Shown here in pieces: positions 8,209-16,718 of a stretch of DNA of 64,000 nucleotides. How positions within the stretch are numbered: position 1 is the first letter of the stretch; every line of letters starts with the position of its first letter. The position numbers and the translations under genes were made by a program. The notes under the pieces are model-generated. The model had not been told where the DNA came from. It did not search any database and was given only the letters and a program-made list of their open reading frames with translations. Origin of the DNA: Sphingobacteriales bacterium TSM_CSM (GTDB lineage: Bacteria; Bacteroidota; Bacteroidia; Chitinophagales; UBA2359); NCBI GenBank assembly GCA_002212725.1, contig MTCR01000117.1:1-64000 (forward strand), written 5' to 3'.

Positions 8209-9480
8209 CTACGGAAGGGTTTGCTCAACGTTAACCGTGCCCGAAGTAACACCGGTATTCCATTGCACGGTAATCTGGGGTGTGCCCTGCCCCGATGTAA
8301 TGACGCCGCCCGTTACTGTCCAGGTATAAACGGCATTGGGCACCGCCGGAACCGAATAAGCAGCAACGCCATTTGTGCAAACGGTGGCGCTGCCGGTAAT
8401 GGCAAGTTGCAATTCGGGTATAATGGCGGTAAGTTTTTGCCACATTTGGTCAACAAAAACCACCGGTACGGCGCCGGCATCGGGCGCATCGCCCATGCGC
8501 ACAACCACTAAATTGTTGCCCGGCACTACATTCAATACCTGCCCGTTTTTACCCAATGCCGAGTACATACTGGCCGGTGCGTGCGGCGTAGAGCAACCCG
8601 GAAACACAAATTGCACCGTGGGCAGCATGAACGAAGTTTTGCCGTTTAGCCATGTAAGGTAGCCGTAAGAAAGGTTCAACTCTTGTGAGGTGTTTACCAT
8701 CTGCTCCAGATAACCGGCATCGGTCATTATTTGGTTGCCGTTCCAGTTGCCATTGTTTAGCAGCAACAAACCAAAGCGCGCCATGCTTCGGGCTTTGCTG
8801 AACAATACGTTGTTGTAGCCTAATTTCACGTAAAACCCGTTCATGCCGGTGGGGTTTCGCACCTTGTTTATAAAATACTGGTTTAAAGTGGTGCCGGTGG
8901 CGTTTTCAATTACTCCGTCAAGCAGGGTATAGGGTGCGTTGTGGTAAGCCCAGCGGGTTCCGGCATTGGCAATGCAGGTAAGGCAGGAGGGCAAGGTACA
9001 ATCGGGGTCGGCCACAACGTCATTAAGGCCGGTGGTCATGGTCAATTGGTGGCGTATGGTTATTTTTTCTTCTGTTTCGGGCGCGCAACTTGTCCAGCCG
9101 GTTCCAAGGTAATGCGAGGTAGTGTCTGTTATAGATAAAAATCCTTCCTGCTGTGCCATGCCAACCAAAAAAGCGGTCATGGTTTTTCCCGCCGATGCCC
9201 AATACCAAAGACTATCCTGGGTAAATGTGCCAAAATATTGCTCCAGTACAATTTTGCCGTCTTTCAGCACTATAAAGGCTTTGGTATTGTTTACAGATAA
9301 AAAATCATAGAGCGAATCAATCTGCCCTGTGTTCCAGCCCAATGATGCAGGCGAAACGGTTTCCCAGGTATTGCCCGTGTTGGGCGGAAAATACAGGGTT
9401 TGCGCATAACCGCCGGTTAACCCGATACCAAACAAAAACGTTATAACAAACAGTATTACCCGATGAAAGAAGGATTTCAT
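8209..9480 (-). CDS. Secreted beta-lactamase-family serine hydrolase with PKD-like tail
   Basis: Seen: 423 residues with a signal peptide (cleavage near G-Y-A-Q, ~27). Catalytic marks: S96-A-G-K99 and Y179-H-N181. A later stretch (A-L-G-K-N-G-Q ... V-V-P-G-N-N-L-V-V-V-R) is typical of the PF00144 branch that contains 6-aminohexanoate-dimer hydrolase and EstB-like esterases. The last ~65 residues are a PKD-like module (W-T-V-T-G-G ... S-G-Q-G-T ... Q-T-L-P-stop), nearly the same as the tails at 1510 and 3080. Inference: an exported amidase or esterase. Its catalytic domain is distant from that at 1510 and only the tail is shared, which suggests domain shuffling or a common need for the tail. 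No type A sorting domain. Confidence 0.87.
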   Translation of the reverse strand: MKSFFHRVILFVITFLFGIGLTGGYAQTLYFPPNTGNTWETVSPASLGWNTGQIDSLYDFLSVNNTKAFIVLKDGKIVLEQYFGTFTQDSLWYWASAGKTMTAFLVGMAQQEGFLSITDTTSHYLGTGWTSCAPETEEKITIRHQLTMTTGLNDVVADPDCTLPSCLTCIANAGTRWAYHNAPYTLLDGVIENATGTTLNQYFINKVRNPTGMNGFYVKLGYNNVLFSKARSMARFGLLLLNNGNWNGNQIMTDAGYLEQMVNTSQELNLSYGYLTWLNGKTSFMLPTVQFVFPGCSTPHAPASMYSALGKNGQVLNVVPGNNLVVVRMGDAPDAGAVPVVFVDQMWQKLTAIIPELQLAITGSATVCTNGVAAYSVPAVPNAVYTWTVTGGVITSGQGTPQITVQWNTGVTSGTVNVEQTLP

Positions 9481-9516
9481 GATAAAAATATTTAAATTTG
9501 TTTAGTGTATAAAAGT

Positions 9517-11019
9517 TTACCAAACTACTATTTTTCCCGATGCTGCCTGCCCCGCTGCATTTATTGCCCGATAGAAATACAACCCCTTGGGCAAACCGAG
9601 CAACACAGGCTGTTCGGCCGAAAGCAGCGAAACGCTTTTGCATAATTTGCCCGATGTGTTGTACACAGTAACCGCTACACTGCCTGTAATGTTGGGTAAA
9701 TAACGAACCCAAACAGCGCCCTGCGCCGGGTTTGGGTACACCTGCAACCAATTGCCCGATTCGGTAAACGGTGAAACAGGGGGTTGTTCAACGGCAGTCA
9801 TGGTAGAATCGGGCGCTTGCAGGGTATGGGCATTTATTTTCAGCAGCAGCCCGTCGGCCTGATGGTTGCCGGTGGCATAACCATTGCCGAAACTGCCTGT
9901 TTCGCCGGTAATATACAGGTAATTGCCGTGTAATACGGCATCATGGGCAGTTTCTTTATATGCACCACCCCAAATAAGCGAGTCGAGCAATATGCCTTCA
10001 CCGGAATATTTAAGCACAAAAATATCATAATCGCCGTTGCCGTAGCTCGATGTAGCGCCTGCCACATACACCACGCTGTCGGCATCGGCCACTACGGCGC
10101 GGGCATCTTCGGCTCCGGTGCCGCCCCACAACCTGCTCCAAAGCAACTGCCCGGTACGGGTATATTTGTTGAGGTAGTTTTGCGAACCATTGCCATAGCT
10201 GCCGGTATAACCCACCACATATAACATGGAGTCGGCGCTTATGGTTAAACCCAACGCATCGTCATACAGCCAGCCTCCCCAGGTTACATGCCATTGGTAG
10301 CCGCCATCTTGCCTGCTAAAACAGACCAACCCCATATCGCCGTCGAGCGAGCCAATATTGGCGCGGTTTACATGTCCGGCGGCATAAATATACTGGTCAT
10401 CGAGGGCCAAATGCCCGTTAGCGCCGTCAAATCGGGCAAGGTTTTCGTAATCCCACCAGTTATGCCAACTATTTTGCCCGTTCAGGTCTGTTTTGCCAAT
10501 AAGGAAATCCATATCGGTTGTTTGCCCCTCTGTCCAGCCCGAAAGGTAAATGCCATCGGGTTCAATGGCAAGCCCGTCAATTTCTTCATAACCAAATCCC
10601 CTGCTCCATACATTATGCCAGTTCAGGCTGCCGGTTTCGGTTTGGTAACACAATAGCAGGGCATCGCCGGTATTTGGCAGGGCAGTAGAATCTTGCCTTC
10701 CGCCTAAATACACCCTGTTGCCGCTTACTTTTGCCACAAAGGCAATATCGTTAAAAGCGCCGCCCCACGATGGGCTTTGCCAAATGGTTTGCCCGGTGGA
10801 AGGTTCAATTTTATACAACACTATGTTGTAATACCAGTAAGGAAACTGGTCTTTCTGTTCTACCGCCCAATAAATATTACCTTCGGCATCGGTGGCTACT
10901 GCCCAGGCGCGGTCTTCGCCGGTTAACCCGCGGGTGGTGTACCACAATTGGGCAAAAAGGGGCTGAAAGGTGCATAACAGCAACATGCAACAAACAAGGG
11001 TAACTATAAAGAGACGCAT
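9517..11019 (-). CDS. T9SS-exported beta-propeller protein
   Basis: Seen: 500 residues. A signal peptide (cleavage after L-F-A-Q, ~24) is followed by 6-7 repeats of about 50-60 residues with D-x-x-G-N-x-Y, W-G-G and Y-x-x-G-x-T patterns. These resemble SBBP/PQQ-like propeller blades (for example L-W-S-R-L-W-G-G-T-G-A-E-D-A-R-A). From ~425 the protein has a type A T9SS sorting domain: V-Y-P-N-P-A-Q-G, V-T-V-Y-N-T-S-G-K, L-P-K-G-L-Y-F-Y-R, K-I-V-V-W-stop. Family knowledge: such C-terminal domains direct proteins across the outer membrane to the surface or medium. The function of the propeller is unknown. It starts at the ATG at 11019, with a dispersed repeat just upstream (11076-11240). Confidence 0.87.
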   Translation of the reverse strand: MRLFIVTLVCCMLLLCTFQPLFAQLWYTTRGLTGEDRAWAVATDAEGNIYWAVEQKDQFPYWYYNIVLYKIEPSTGQTIWQSPSWGGAFNDIAFVAKVSGNRVYLGGRQDSTALPNTGDALLLCYQTETGSLNWHNVWSRGFGYEEIDGLAIEPDGIYLSGWTEGQTTDMDFLIGKTDLNGQNSWHNWWDYENLARFDGANGHLALDDQYIYAAGHVNRANIGSLDGDMGLVCFSRQDGGYQWHVTWGGWLYDDALGLTISADSMLYVVGYTGSYGNGSQNYLNKYTRTGQLLWSRLWGGTGAEDARAVVADADSVVYVAGATSSYGNGDYDIFVLKYSGEGILLDSLIWGGAYKETAHDAVLHGNYLYITGETGSFGNGYATGNHQADGLLLKINAHTLQAPDSTMTAVEQPPVSPFTESGNWLQVYPNPAQGAVWVRYLPNITGSVAVTVYNTSGKLCKSVSLLSAEQPVLLGLPKGLYFYRAINAAGQAASGKIVVW

Positions 11020-11075
11020 GGCGTATGGTTTTAGGCGGTTAAAAAATGCTTTATACCACCCGAAGTTACATAAAA

Positions 11076-11240
11076 AGTAACTATTCAGGTGCTATCTGTA
11101 AATCTTGGCATTTTCTTTTGTTCCCTGCTGATTGGCAGCATTGACCATAAAGTGCAAGAAAAAACTTTGCGTTCTTTGCGGTAAAATGAAAGGTTCGGTT
11201 AAGAACATCACCAACAAAGGTACAACCTAAATAAGTACAA
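11076..11240 (-). repeat. Dispersed intergenic repeat, copy A
   Basis: Read on the minus strand, this ~165-bp segment aligns with 34511-34665 on the plus strand, with roughly 14 mismatches and a few short gaps by eye. Blocks shared exactly include TTAGGTTGTACCTTTGTTG, CCTTTCATTTTACCGCAAAG, TTTATGGTCAATGCT and ATTTACAGATAG. Copy A carries an extra 9 bp that duplicates the CGCAAAG block. Both copies begin with a TACCTTTG that matches the -7 promoter consensus, so a small RNA gene or a non-autonomous mobile repeat are both possible. Confidence 0.75.
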
Positions 11241-11397
11241 TTTATCCAACTCCTCATTACGAGCACGGTGTACCTGTGTACTGCCCGTTTTTTAAAAATG
11301 GTTGGCTGCTCTGTAAACATCGGTTTTACTATTTTTTTGCGGCTGTTTTTTTAAAACAACCCTTAGTTTTAAGTATTTCGGGGCGGGTAAACCCAAG

Positions 11398-11406
11398 TTA
11401 TCCACA
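11398..11406 (+). promoter_or_regulatory. Perfect DnaA-box sequence upstream of nrdB
   Basis: TTATCCACA lies 165 bp before the nrdB start, followed at once by a weaker inverted match (T-A-G-T-G-G-A-A-A-A). DnaA regulates nrd genes in some bacteria. A single 9-mer can easily occur by chance in 64 kb, so a role is only a suggestion. Confidence 0.3.
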
Positions 11407-11570
11407 ATTAGTGGAAAAAATATGCTTGCACGTAAAACAGGGTGGTTGTACCTTAGAGTCGCCTTCTGCTTCAATTCAAATAATGCCATAGGGGTATAAC
11501 CGTTACCACCCGTAAAGTTACCCCAACATGTGCAGATGACCATGTTTTACCAATTAAACAAAACTAACCA

Positions 11571-12542
11571 ATGAACATCAATGAACCCATTTTGATGGAG
11601 AACAAGGAGCGCTTTGTGCTGTTCCCCATTAAATACCCCGAAGTATGGAAAATGTACAAACAGGCAGAAGCCAGTTTTTGGACCGCCGAAGAAATTGACC
11701 TTGCCCAAGACCTTACCGACTGGGCTAAATTAACCAACGAAGAAAAACATTTTATTAAGCACATTCTGGCGTTTTTTGCCGCAAGCGATGGCATTGTAAA
11801 CGAAAACTTAGCCATTAACTTCATGAACGATGTGCAAATACCCGAAGCACGCTGTTTTTACGGTTTTCAGATTGCCATAGAAAACATACACTCCGAAACC
11901 TACAGCCTGCTTATTGATACCTATATTAAAGACCCCGCCGAGCGAAACTACCTCTTTAATGCCATAGAAACCGTACCCTGCGTAAAGAAAAAAGCCGAAT
12001 GGGCGTTGCGTTGGATACAAGATGCCCCCTCTTTTGCACACCGGCTTATTGCCTTTGCATCGGTTGAAGGCATATTTTTCAGCGGCAGTTTCTGCTCCAT
12101 TTTCTGGCTCAAAAACAGGGGAGTAATGCCGGGGCTTTCGTTCAGCAACCAACTGATAAGCCGCGACGAAGGGCTGCACTGCGATTTTGCCTGCCTGTTG
12201 TATGGCATGTTGCAAAACAAACTGTCTTATGAAGAGGTAAAAGCCATAATTTGCGAAGCAGTGGAGTACGAAAAAGAGTTTGTTACCGATGCACTGCCCG
12301 TTTCTTTAATAGGAATGAACGCCGTACTCATGCAACAATATATAGAGTTTGTGGCCGACCGCCTATTGGTAGCTTTGGGTTATGAAAAGGTTTACCACAC
12401 AAGCAACCCGTTTCCGTTTATGGAAATGATAAGTTTACAAGGTAAAACCAACTTTTTTGAAAGCCGGGTTTCGGAATACCAGAAAGCCGGCGTAATGTCC
12501 GAAAAATCATCGCAGGTCTTTGCCCTCGACGAAGATTTTTAA
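11571..12542 (+). CDS. nrdB: Ribonucleoside-diphosphate reductase small subunit (class I, R2)
   Basis: Makes deoxynucleotide precursors with NrdA. R2 holds the diiron-tyrosyl radical that is passed to the large subunit. Seen: 323 residues, very close to eukaryotic-type R2. By position against mouse R2 all metal ligands are present: D73, E104, H107, E166, E200 and H203. The radical tyrosine is Y111 (E-N-I-H-S-E-T-Y). The C terminus is F-A-L-D-E-D-F, like the R2 tail that docks on R1. The start at ATG 11571 gives the full N-terminal helix region; a second ATG 24 bp downstream is possible. nrdA follows after 235 bp that contain a strong intrinsic terminator. Confidence 0.97.
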   Translation: MNINEPILMENKERFVLFPIKYPEVWKMYKQAEASFWTAEEIDLAQDLTDWAKLTNEEKHFIKHILAFFAASDGIVNENLAINFMNDVQIPEARCFYGFQIAIENIHSETYSLLIDTYIKDPAERNYLFNAIETVPCVKKKAEWALRWIQDAPSFAHRLIAFASVEGIFFSGSFCSIFWLKNRGVMPGLSFSNQLISRDEGLHCDFACLLYGMLQNKLSYEEVKAIICEAVEYEKEFVTDALPVSLIGMNAVLMQQYIEFVADRLLVALGYEKVYHTSNPFPFMEMISLQGKTNFFESRVSEYQKAGVMSEKSSQVFALDEDF

Positions 12543-12665
12543 CTCCATATTCCCAACCCTTAAACAATATTGCTTAACCCAAACAACCCATACCCAAAAC
12601 TTACCTGACCATGTAGTTATAAAAATCTCCTGTTTTATACAGGATTGGCGCATGTTTTCCCACTT

Positions 12666-12699
12666 CGTGCCACTGCAAACAGGCGTGGCACGATTTTTT
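12666..12699 (+). terminator. Intrinsic terminator or attenuator between nrdB and nrdA
   Basis: A perfect 8-bp stem, CGTGCCAC/GTGGCACG, with an 11-nt loop is followed directly by ATTTTTTG. This is a textbook Rho-independent terminator. It lies 124 bp after the nrdB stop and 79 bp before the nrdA start. The nearby pair TCCTG/CAGGA (~12628-12644) forms a small hairpin just before it. Confidence 0.8.
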
Positions 12700-12777
12700 G
12701 TAACCCTCTTTAAAGGCAATCAGCCCACACTATTACTAACCATTTTACACAAACAACATCATTTAAAACACCCCACC

Positions 12778-15177
12778 ATGTTTGTAATTAAACGAAGCGG
12801 AAAAAAAGAAGCCGTATCCTTAGATAAAATTCTGCGGCGCATACAAAACCTTTGCAACGGGCTTAATAAATTAGTTGAACCGGTAGTTATATCGCAAAAA
12901 GTGGTACAAGGCCTGCGCGACGGTATTACCACTACCGAATTAGACAACCTGGCTGCCCAAACCGCAGCAGCCATGAGTACCCAGCACCCCGATTACGGTG
13001 TGCTGGCCGCCCGAATTGCCGTTTCTAACCTCCACAAAAATACCCGCGAATTGTTTTCGCGCAACATACGCGACTTGTTTCGGTACATTGACCCCAAAGT
13101 GGGTAAAGCCGCACTGGTATCAAAACGCCTGCACGATATAGTGCAAGCCAATAAAGACCGCCTCGACAACGCCATAGACTATACCCGCGATTTTGATTTT
13201 GACTACTTCGGGTTCAGAACTCTGGAACGCTCCTACCTGCTTAAAATGCACGGCAAGGTAGCCGAGCGTCCGCAACACATGTTTATGCGCGTGTCCATAG
13301 GCATACACATGGAAGACATTGATGCCGCCATTGAAACCTACCACCTCATGTCGCAAAAGTGGTTTATACATGCCACCCCCACGCTGTTTAACGCCGGCAC
13401 GCCCAAACCCCAGCTATCCAGTTGCTTTTTGCTTACCATGCAAGACGACAGCATACAGGGCATTTACAACACCCTGAAACAATGTGCCGAAATTTCGCAA
13501 TCGGCCGGCGGCATCGGGTTAAGCATTCACAACATCAGGGCAAAAGGCAGCTATATTAAAGGCACCAACGGCGAATCAAACGGCTTGGTGCCCATGCTGC
13601 AAGTGTTTAATGCCACCGCCCGATATGTTGACCAGGGCGGCGGAAAACGAAAAGGCGCTTTTGCCATTTACCTGGAACCCTGGCACGCCGATATTTTTGA
13701 GTTTCTTGACCTCAAGAAAAACCACGGTAAAGAAGAAATGCGTGCCCGCGACCTGTTTTATGCCCTGTGGATACCCGACCTGTTTATGCAGCGCGTAAAA
13801 ACCGATGGCAACTGGTCTTTGTTTTGCCCAAACGAAGCCCCCGGCCTGTGCGACTGCTACGGCGAAGAATTTGTGCGCCTCTATGAACAGTATGAGCGCG
13901 AAGGCAGAGCCAGAAAAACGGTAAAAGCCCAGGAACTGTGGTTTGCCATTCTCGACTCGCAAACCGAAACCGGCACGCCCTACATGCTTTACAAAGATGC
14001 CGCCAACCGCAAATCGAACCAGAAAAACCTCGGAACCATACGCTCCAGCAACCTCTGCACCGAAATTATGGAGTTTACCTCCAAAGACGAAGTAGCCGTG
14101 TGCAATCTGGCTTCCATAAACCTTAGCAAATTTGTGGAAAACGGACAATTTAACCACCAAAAACTGTTTGAAATTACCCAAACCGTAACCCGAAACCTGA
14201 ACAAGGTAATAGATATTAACTACTACCCTGTGCCCGAAGCAAAACGCTCCAACATGCGCCACCGGCCCGTCGGAATCGGGGTGCAGGGACTGGCCGATGC
14301 CTTCATCCTCATGCGCTACCCTTTTGAAAGCGAAGAAGCCCGAAAACTCAACCGCGAAATTTTTGAAACCATTTACTACGGCGCACTTACCGCCTCCTGC
14401 CAACTGGCACAACAACACGGCTACTACGAAACCTTTAAAGGCTCGCCTGCCAGCGGCGGCGTATTGCAGTACGACATGTGGAGTGTTGAACCATCTGACC
14501 GATGGGATTGGTACACCCTTAAAGCCAATATCATGAAGCACGGCCTGCGAAACAGCCTCCTCATAGCGCCCATGCCCACCGCCAGCACCTCGCAAATTTT
14601 GGGCAACAACGAGTGTTTTGAACCCTATACTTCAAATATTTACACCCGCCGCGTACTAAGCGGCGAGTTTATTCTGCTCAACAAGCACCTGCTCAAAGAC
14701 CTTATTCAGCTTGGCTTGTGGAACGATGACCTTAAAAATGCCCTCATTGCCAACAACGGCTCTATACAAAATATTGAAGGCATACCCCATGATATTAAGG
14801 AACTCTATAAAACCTCATGGGAAATAAAACAACGCAGTATTATTGACCTGGCCGCCGACCGCGGGCCCTTTATTTGCCAAAGCCAAAGCCTTAATGTGTT
14901 TATGGAAGACGTAAACTACAAAAAGCTGTCATCTTTGCATTTTTATGCCTGGGAGCGCGGCCTCAAAACGGGCATGTACTACCTTAGAACCCGCCCCGCC
15001 GCCGACCCCATTAAGTTTACCGTTGATATGAGCAAGCTGCGCCGCCCCGAAACCGCCAACGGAAATACCAACACCGAACCCGAATTGCCGCAAAACTTTA
15101 CCGATGAACAAGCCGTTGAATATGTTGGTAAAATTTGCAGCATAGACAACCCCGATTGCGAAAGTTGCAGCGCCTGA
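12778..15177 (+). CDS. nrdA: Ribonucleoside-diphosphate reductase large subunit (class Ia, R1)
   Basis: Reduces NDPs to dNDPs together with NrdB. Seen: 799 residues. It begins with an ATP-cone ([13 protein letters not shown]), the allosteric activity site. Active-site set: C216 (S-S-C-F-L-L), N425-L-C427-T-E429, and C442 (A-V-C-N-L-A-S). The C terminus has the cysteine pair C-E-S-C used for re-reduction. The frame is open upstream to 12520, overlapping nrdB, but those extra residues are not R1-like and cover the terminator, so I chose the ATG at 12778 where the ATP-cone begins. Sequence type is eukaryotic/phage-like, matching NrdB. A long hairpin follows the stop. Confidence 0.97.
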   Translation: MFVIKRSGKKEAVSLDKILRRIQNLCNGLNKLVEPVVISQKVVQGLRDGITTTELDNLAAQTAAAMSTQHPDYGVLAARIAVSNLHKNTRELFSRNIRDLFRYIDPKVGKAALVSKRLHDIVQANKDRLDNAIDYTRDFDFDYFGFRTLERSYLLKMHGKVAERPQHMFMRVSIGIHMEDIDAAIETYHLMSQKWFIHATPTLFNAGTPKPQLSSCFLLTMQDDSIQGIYNTLKQCAEISQSAGGIGLSIHNIRAKGSYIKGTNGESNGLVPMLQVFNATARYVDQGGGKRKGAFAIYLEPWHADIFEFLDLKKNHGKEEMRARDLFYALWIPDLFMQRVKTDGNWSLFCPNEAPGLCDCYGEEFVRLYEQYEREGRARKTVKAQELWFAILDSQTETGTPYMLYKDAANRKSNQKNLGTIRSSNLCTEIMEFTSKDEVAVCNLASINLSKFVENGQFNHQKLFEITQTVTRNLNKVIDINYYPVPEAKRSNMRHRPVGIGVQGLADAFILMRYPFESEEARKLNREIFETIYYGALTASCQLAQQHGYYETFKGSPASGGVLQYDMWSVEPSDRWDWYTLKANIMKHGLRNSLLIAPMPTASTSQILGNNECFEPYTSNIYTRRVLSGEFILLNKHLLKDLIQLGLWNDDLKNALIANNGSIQNIEGIPHDIKELYKTSWEIKQRSIIDLAADRGPFICQSQSLNVFMEDVNYKKLSSLHFYAWERGLKTGMYYLRTRPAADPIKFTVDMSKLRRPETANGNTNTEPELPQNFTDEQAVEYVGKICSIDNPDCESCSA

Positions 15178-15194
15178 CACACAATACCCAACCG

Positions 15195-15258
15195 GTTTGC
15201 ACACCCCCTTTTACCCCAAGCTTACCTAACACACCGGGACAAAAGGGGGTGTGTAAAC
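15195..15258 (+). terminator. Long hairpin downstream of nrdA
   Basis: Arms 15195-15212 and 15241-15258 are complementary over 18 positions (17 Watson-Crick, one G-U), with a 28-nt loop. It begins 17 bp after the nrdA stop. There is no clear U tract after it, so it may act as an RNA stabiliser or a Rho-assisted terminator instead of a simple intrinsic one. Confidence 0.6.
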
Positions 15259-15370
15259 ATAAAACACAACTACTATGCTTGTAAAGTGAACCACAATAGC
15301 ATATGCTACTGAAAGGTGTAATATTGCCACTTATGTGGGTAGTTACGACAAAATCACAGTTAAGTAATTA

Positions 15371-15673
15371 TTAGCTTATTCCCTTGGGATTGGGACCATA
15401 TTCATTAGATCCGGGCACACTGTCGGCGAATATCAGCCATAGAAAATAAAAGGGGATAAGTTGATACCAGCCAGAGTTGCCGAGGTCGTGACATCTTTTA
15501 GCACCTTGAGCTAAACAGAGCCAACTTAGGGGAATTACAACAACAATTACAATAAATGGGGCAGATTCAACAAAAACATTCAATAAAACACTAGCAATCC
15601 AGTACAAGATAAAAGTGATGCCAAATTCAGTTCTCCTTATACGACCTTCGAAAGAAAATGGATTTTGAAACAT
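15371..15673 (-). CDS. DUF805 family small membrane protein
   Basis: Seen: 100 residues. It has the DUF805 pattern: an N-terminal F-x-G-R-I-R-R-T-E-F, two hydrophobic helices, R-C-H-D-L-G-N-S-G-W-Y-Q-L-I-P, and the tail D-S-V-P-G-S-N-E-Y-G-P-N-P-K-G. The family is an inner-membrane protein of unknown function, common in bacteria. It is AT-rich relative to nrdA and dnaN and lies head-to-tail with the hypothetical gene on its right (16-bp gap). The two may have been inserted together between nrdA and dnaN. Confidence 0.85.
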   Translation of the reverse strand: MFQNPFSFEGRIRRTEFGITFILYWIASVLLNVFVESAPFIVIVVVIPLSWLCLAQGAKRCHDLGNSGWYQLIPFYFLWLIFADSVPGSNEYGPNPKGIS

Positions 15674-15689
15674 AGCGAATTTGTTTAAA

Positions 15690-16319
15690 TTAATAATTTG
15701 TTTTTGTTACATTTACTTCATCAAAGTATATTGATTCGTCGTGCGCAGTAGTTTCACTAATTTCGTTTATGATAGAGCAGGAAAAGTAATCCGAAGTCAA
15801 TTGAAAATTATAATCAGGGAACTGCTCGTTGTATATCAAAAAGCATTTATTTGAATCCTTTGGATCTTCCAAAAATGAAACATTATCGATGAAATTTGTA
15901 CTCCCTACTATGTTTTTAAGTGCCTCTATTGTCATCTCTCCTAATTTAAAAGGACTTTGGCTGGATGTACGAAAAGAATAACCATTATTTACAACTATAG
16001 TCAATTCGGTTATGCCTGGATCATTATCGTAAAGTGATATTAGAAGAGTTGCATTTTTAAAGTTCCATGTATAATCATACTTTTTTACCGAGTGCCCATT
16101 TTCTAGCTGAACAACCTGTGTATTAGCAAAATCACAGGTCCCAAGCTTTTTTTCAAATGTTGCTAATGGAGATCCCACTGAAGCCGAATCAAGAAAATCA
16201 TCAGGCAAGACTATTGGCTTAGATTTTGACCACCATTCTAAAGCAATACCGCCAATAACAGTAGAAACAACTGCTATTATCAACGTTACTATGACGTTCT
16301 CCTTTTGCATATAATTCAA
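15690..16319 (-). CDS. Hypothetical protein with N-terminal membrane anchor
   Basis: Seen: 209 residues. One N-terminal hydrophobic helix (~9-27, V-T-L-I-I-A-V-V-S-T-V-I-G-G-I-A-L) is followed by a soluble region of ~175 residues, rich in D, N, S and F, with beta-like spacing. There are no motifs I recognise. It may start at the first ATG (16319) or at the fourth codon (M-Q-K). Base composition is clearly more AT-rich than the flanking nrdA and dnaN, as for the DUF805 gene just downstream, which suggests a small horizontally acquired pair. The outward-facing domain could be a sensor or binding module, but nothing proves it. Confidence 0.7.
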   Translation of the reverse strand: MNYMQKENVIVTLIIAVVSTVIGGIALEWWSKSKPIVLPDDFLDSASVGSPLATFEKKLGTCDFANTQVVQLENGHSVKKYDYTWNFKNATLLISLYDNDPGITELTIVVNNGYSFRTSSQSPFKLGEMTIEALKNIVGSTNFIDNVSFLEDPKDSNKCFLIYNEQFPDYNFQLTSDYFSCSIINEISETTAHDESIYFDEVNVTKTNY

Positions 16320-16410
16320 CTACTAAATTGATAAGCTTTAACCAAACAAATTTATATTTTGCAAAGGAAAAGCAAAAAATAGTCAAATAAAAACAAATTG
16401 ATTAATATTT

Positions 16411-16436
16411 TTAATATATATATATATATATATTAA
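16411..16436. repeat. (TA)9 microsatellite inside a perfect palindrome
   Basis: TTAA, then a run of alternating TA, then TTAA: the whole 26 bp is its own reverse complement. It can extrude as a cruciform or melt easily. The repeat number may vary between cells or strains. Confidence 0.85.
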
Positions 16437-16634
16437 TGTGATATTATAGCGCTCCTTAAATACACACTTATACAAACATAATTGCGGGAGAAATTACTAT
16501 TTAGGAGAAGATTCTTTATTCCTGCCGAATCTGCTTAACTAAGATTACCCATGCACATTTTCCAAGCATAAAAATGCTCAATGTTTTGCGATTCAAGGCA
16601 ATATCTGCTGCTTTAAGTAAAATTACCCCTATGC

Positions 16635-16666
16635 CTTGCAAAAAACACCCAAAAAAACTACATTTG
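16635..16666 (+). promoter_or_regulatory. Probable dnaN promoter
   Basis: TACATTTG at 16659-16666 matches TAnnTTTG. A TTG at 16636-16638 lies 20 bp upstream, the spacing expected for the Bacteroidota primary sigma factor. The predicted transcription start is about 45 bp before the dnaN ATG. Confidence 0.6.
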
Positions 16667-16718
16667 CACCAACAAACGCCACCACAACTAAGCAAACCAC
16701 CTTAAACAACCAACAGCC

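Larger units (their letters stand above)
11020..11570. other. 551-bp intergenic region upstream of nrdB
   Basis: It separates the divergent T9SS gene and nrdB. It holds one copy of the dispersed intergenic repeat (11076-11240, minus orientation), a perfect DnaA-box sequence (11398-11406), and a stretch before the nrdB start in which I see no convincing promoter. No conserved open frame was found in it. Confidence 0.6.
16320..16718. other. 399-bp AT-rich intergenic region upstream of dnaN
   Basis: It contains a 26-bp perfect palindrome made of a (TA)9 run (16411-16436), then a less AT-rich stretch, and the dnaN promoter near its end. I looked for DnaA boxes and found only poor matches (for example TTATACAAA at ~16468), so it is at best a weak origin candidate. 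Confidence 0.5.

Noticed and set aside
11240-11570. A small plus-strand open frame upstream of nrdB (11276-11491)
   Set aside because: No domain, no homologous pattern and low-complexity hydrophobic residues; it spans regulatory-looking DNA.
12520-12777. An upstream extension of nrdA that overlaps nrdB
   Set aside because: The extra 86 residues are not R1-like and contain the terminator hairpin; the ATP-cone starts exactly at the ATG at 12778.
13576-14595. A 339-codon open frame antisense to nrdA
   Set aside because: It lies fully within nrdA, has no recognisable domain, and long antisense frames are expected with the strong C/G bias in third positions. The same holds for the antisense frames at 22506-23249, 31768-32838 and elsewhere.
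16320-16718. Chromosomal origin upstream of dnaN
   Set aside because: Only poor DnaA-box matches; the AT-rich palindrome alone is not enough, and dnaA is absent.
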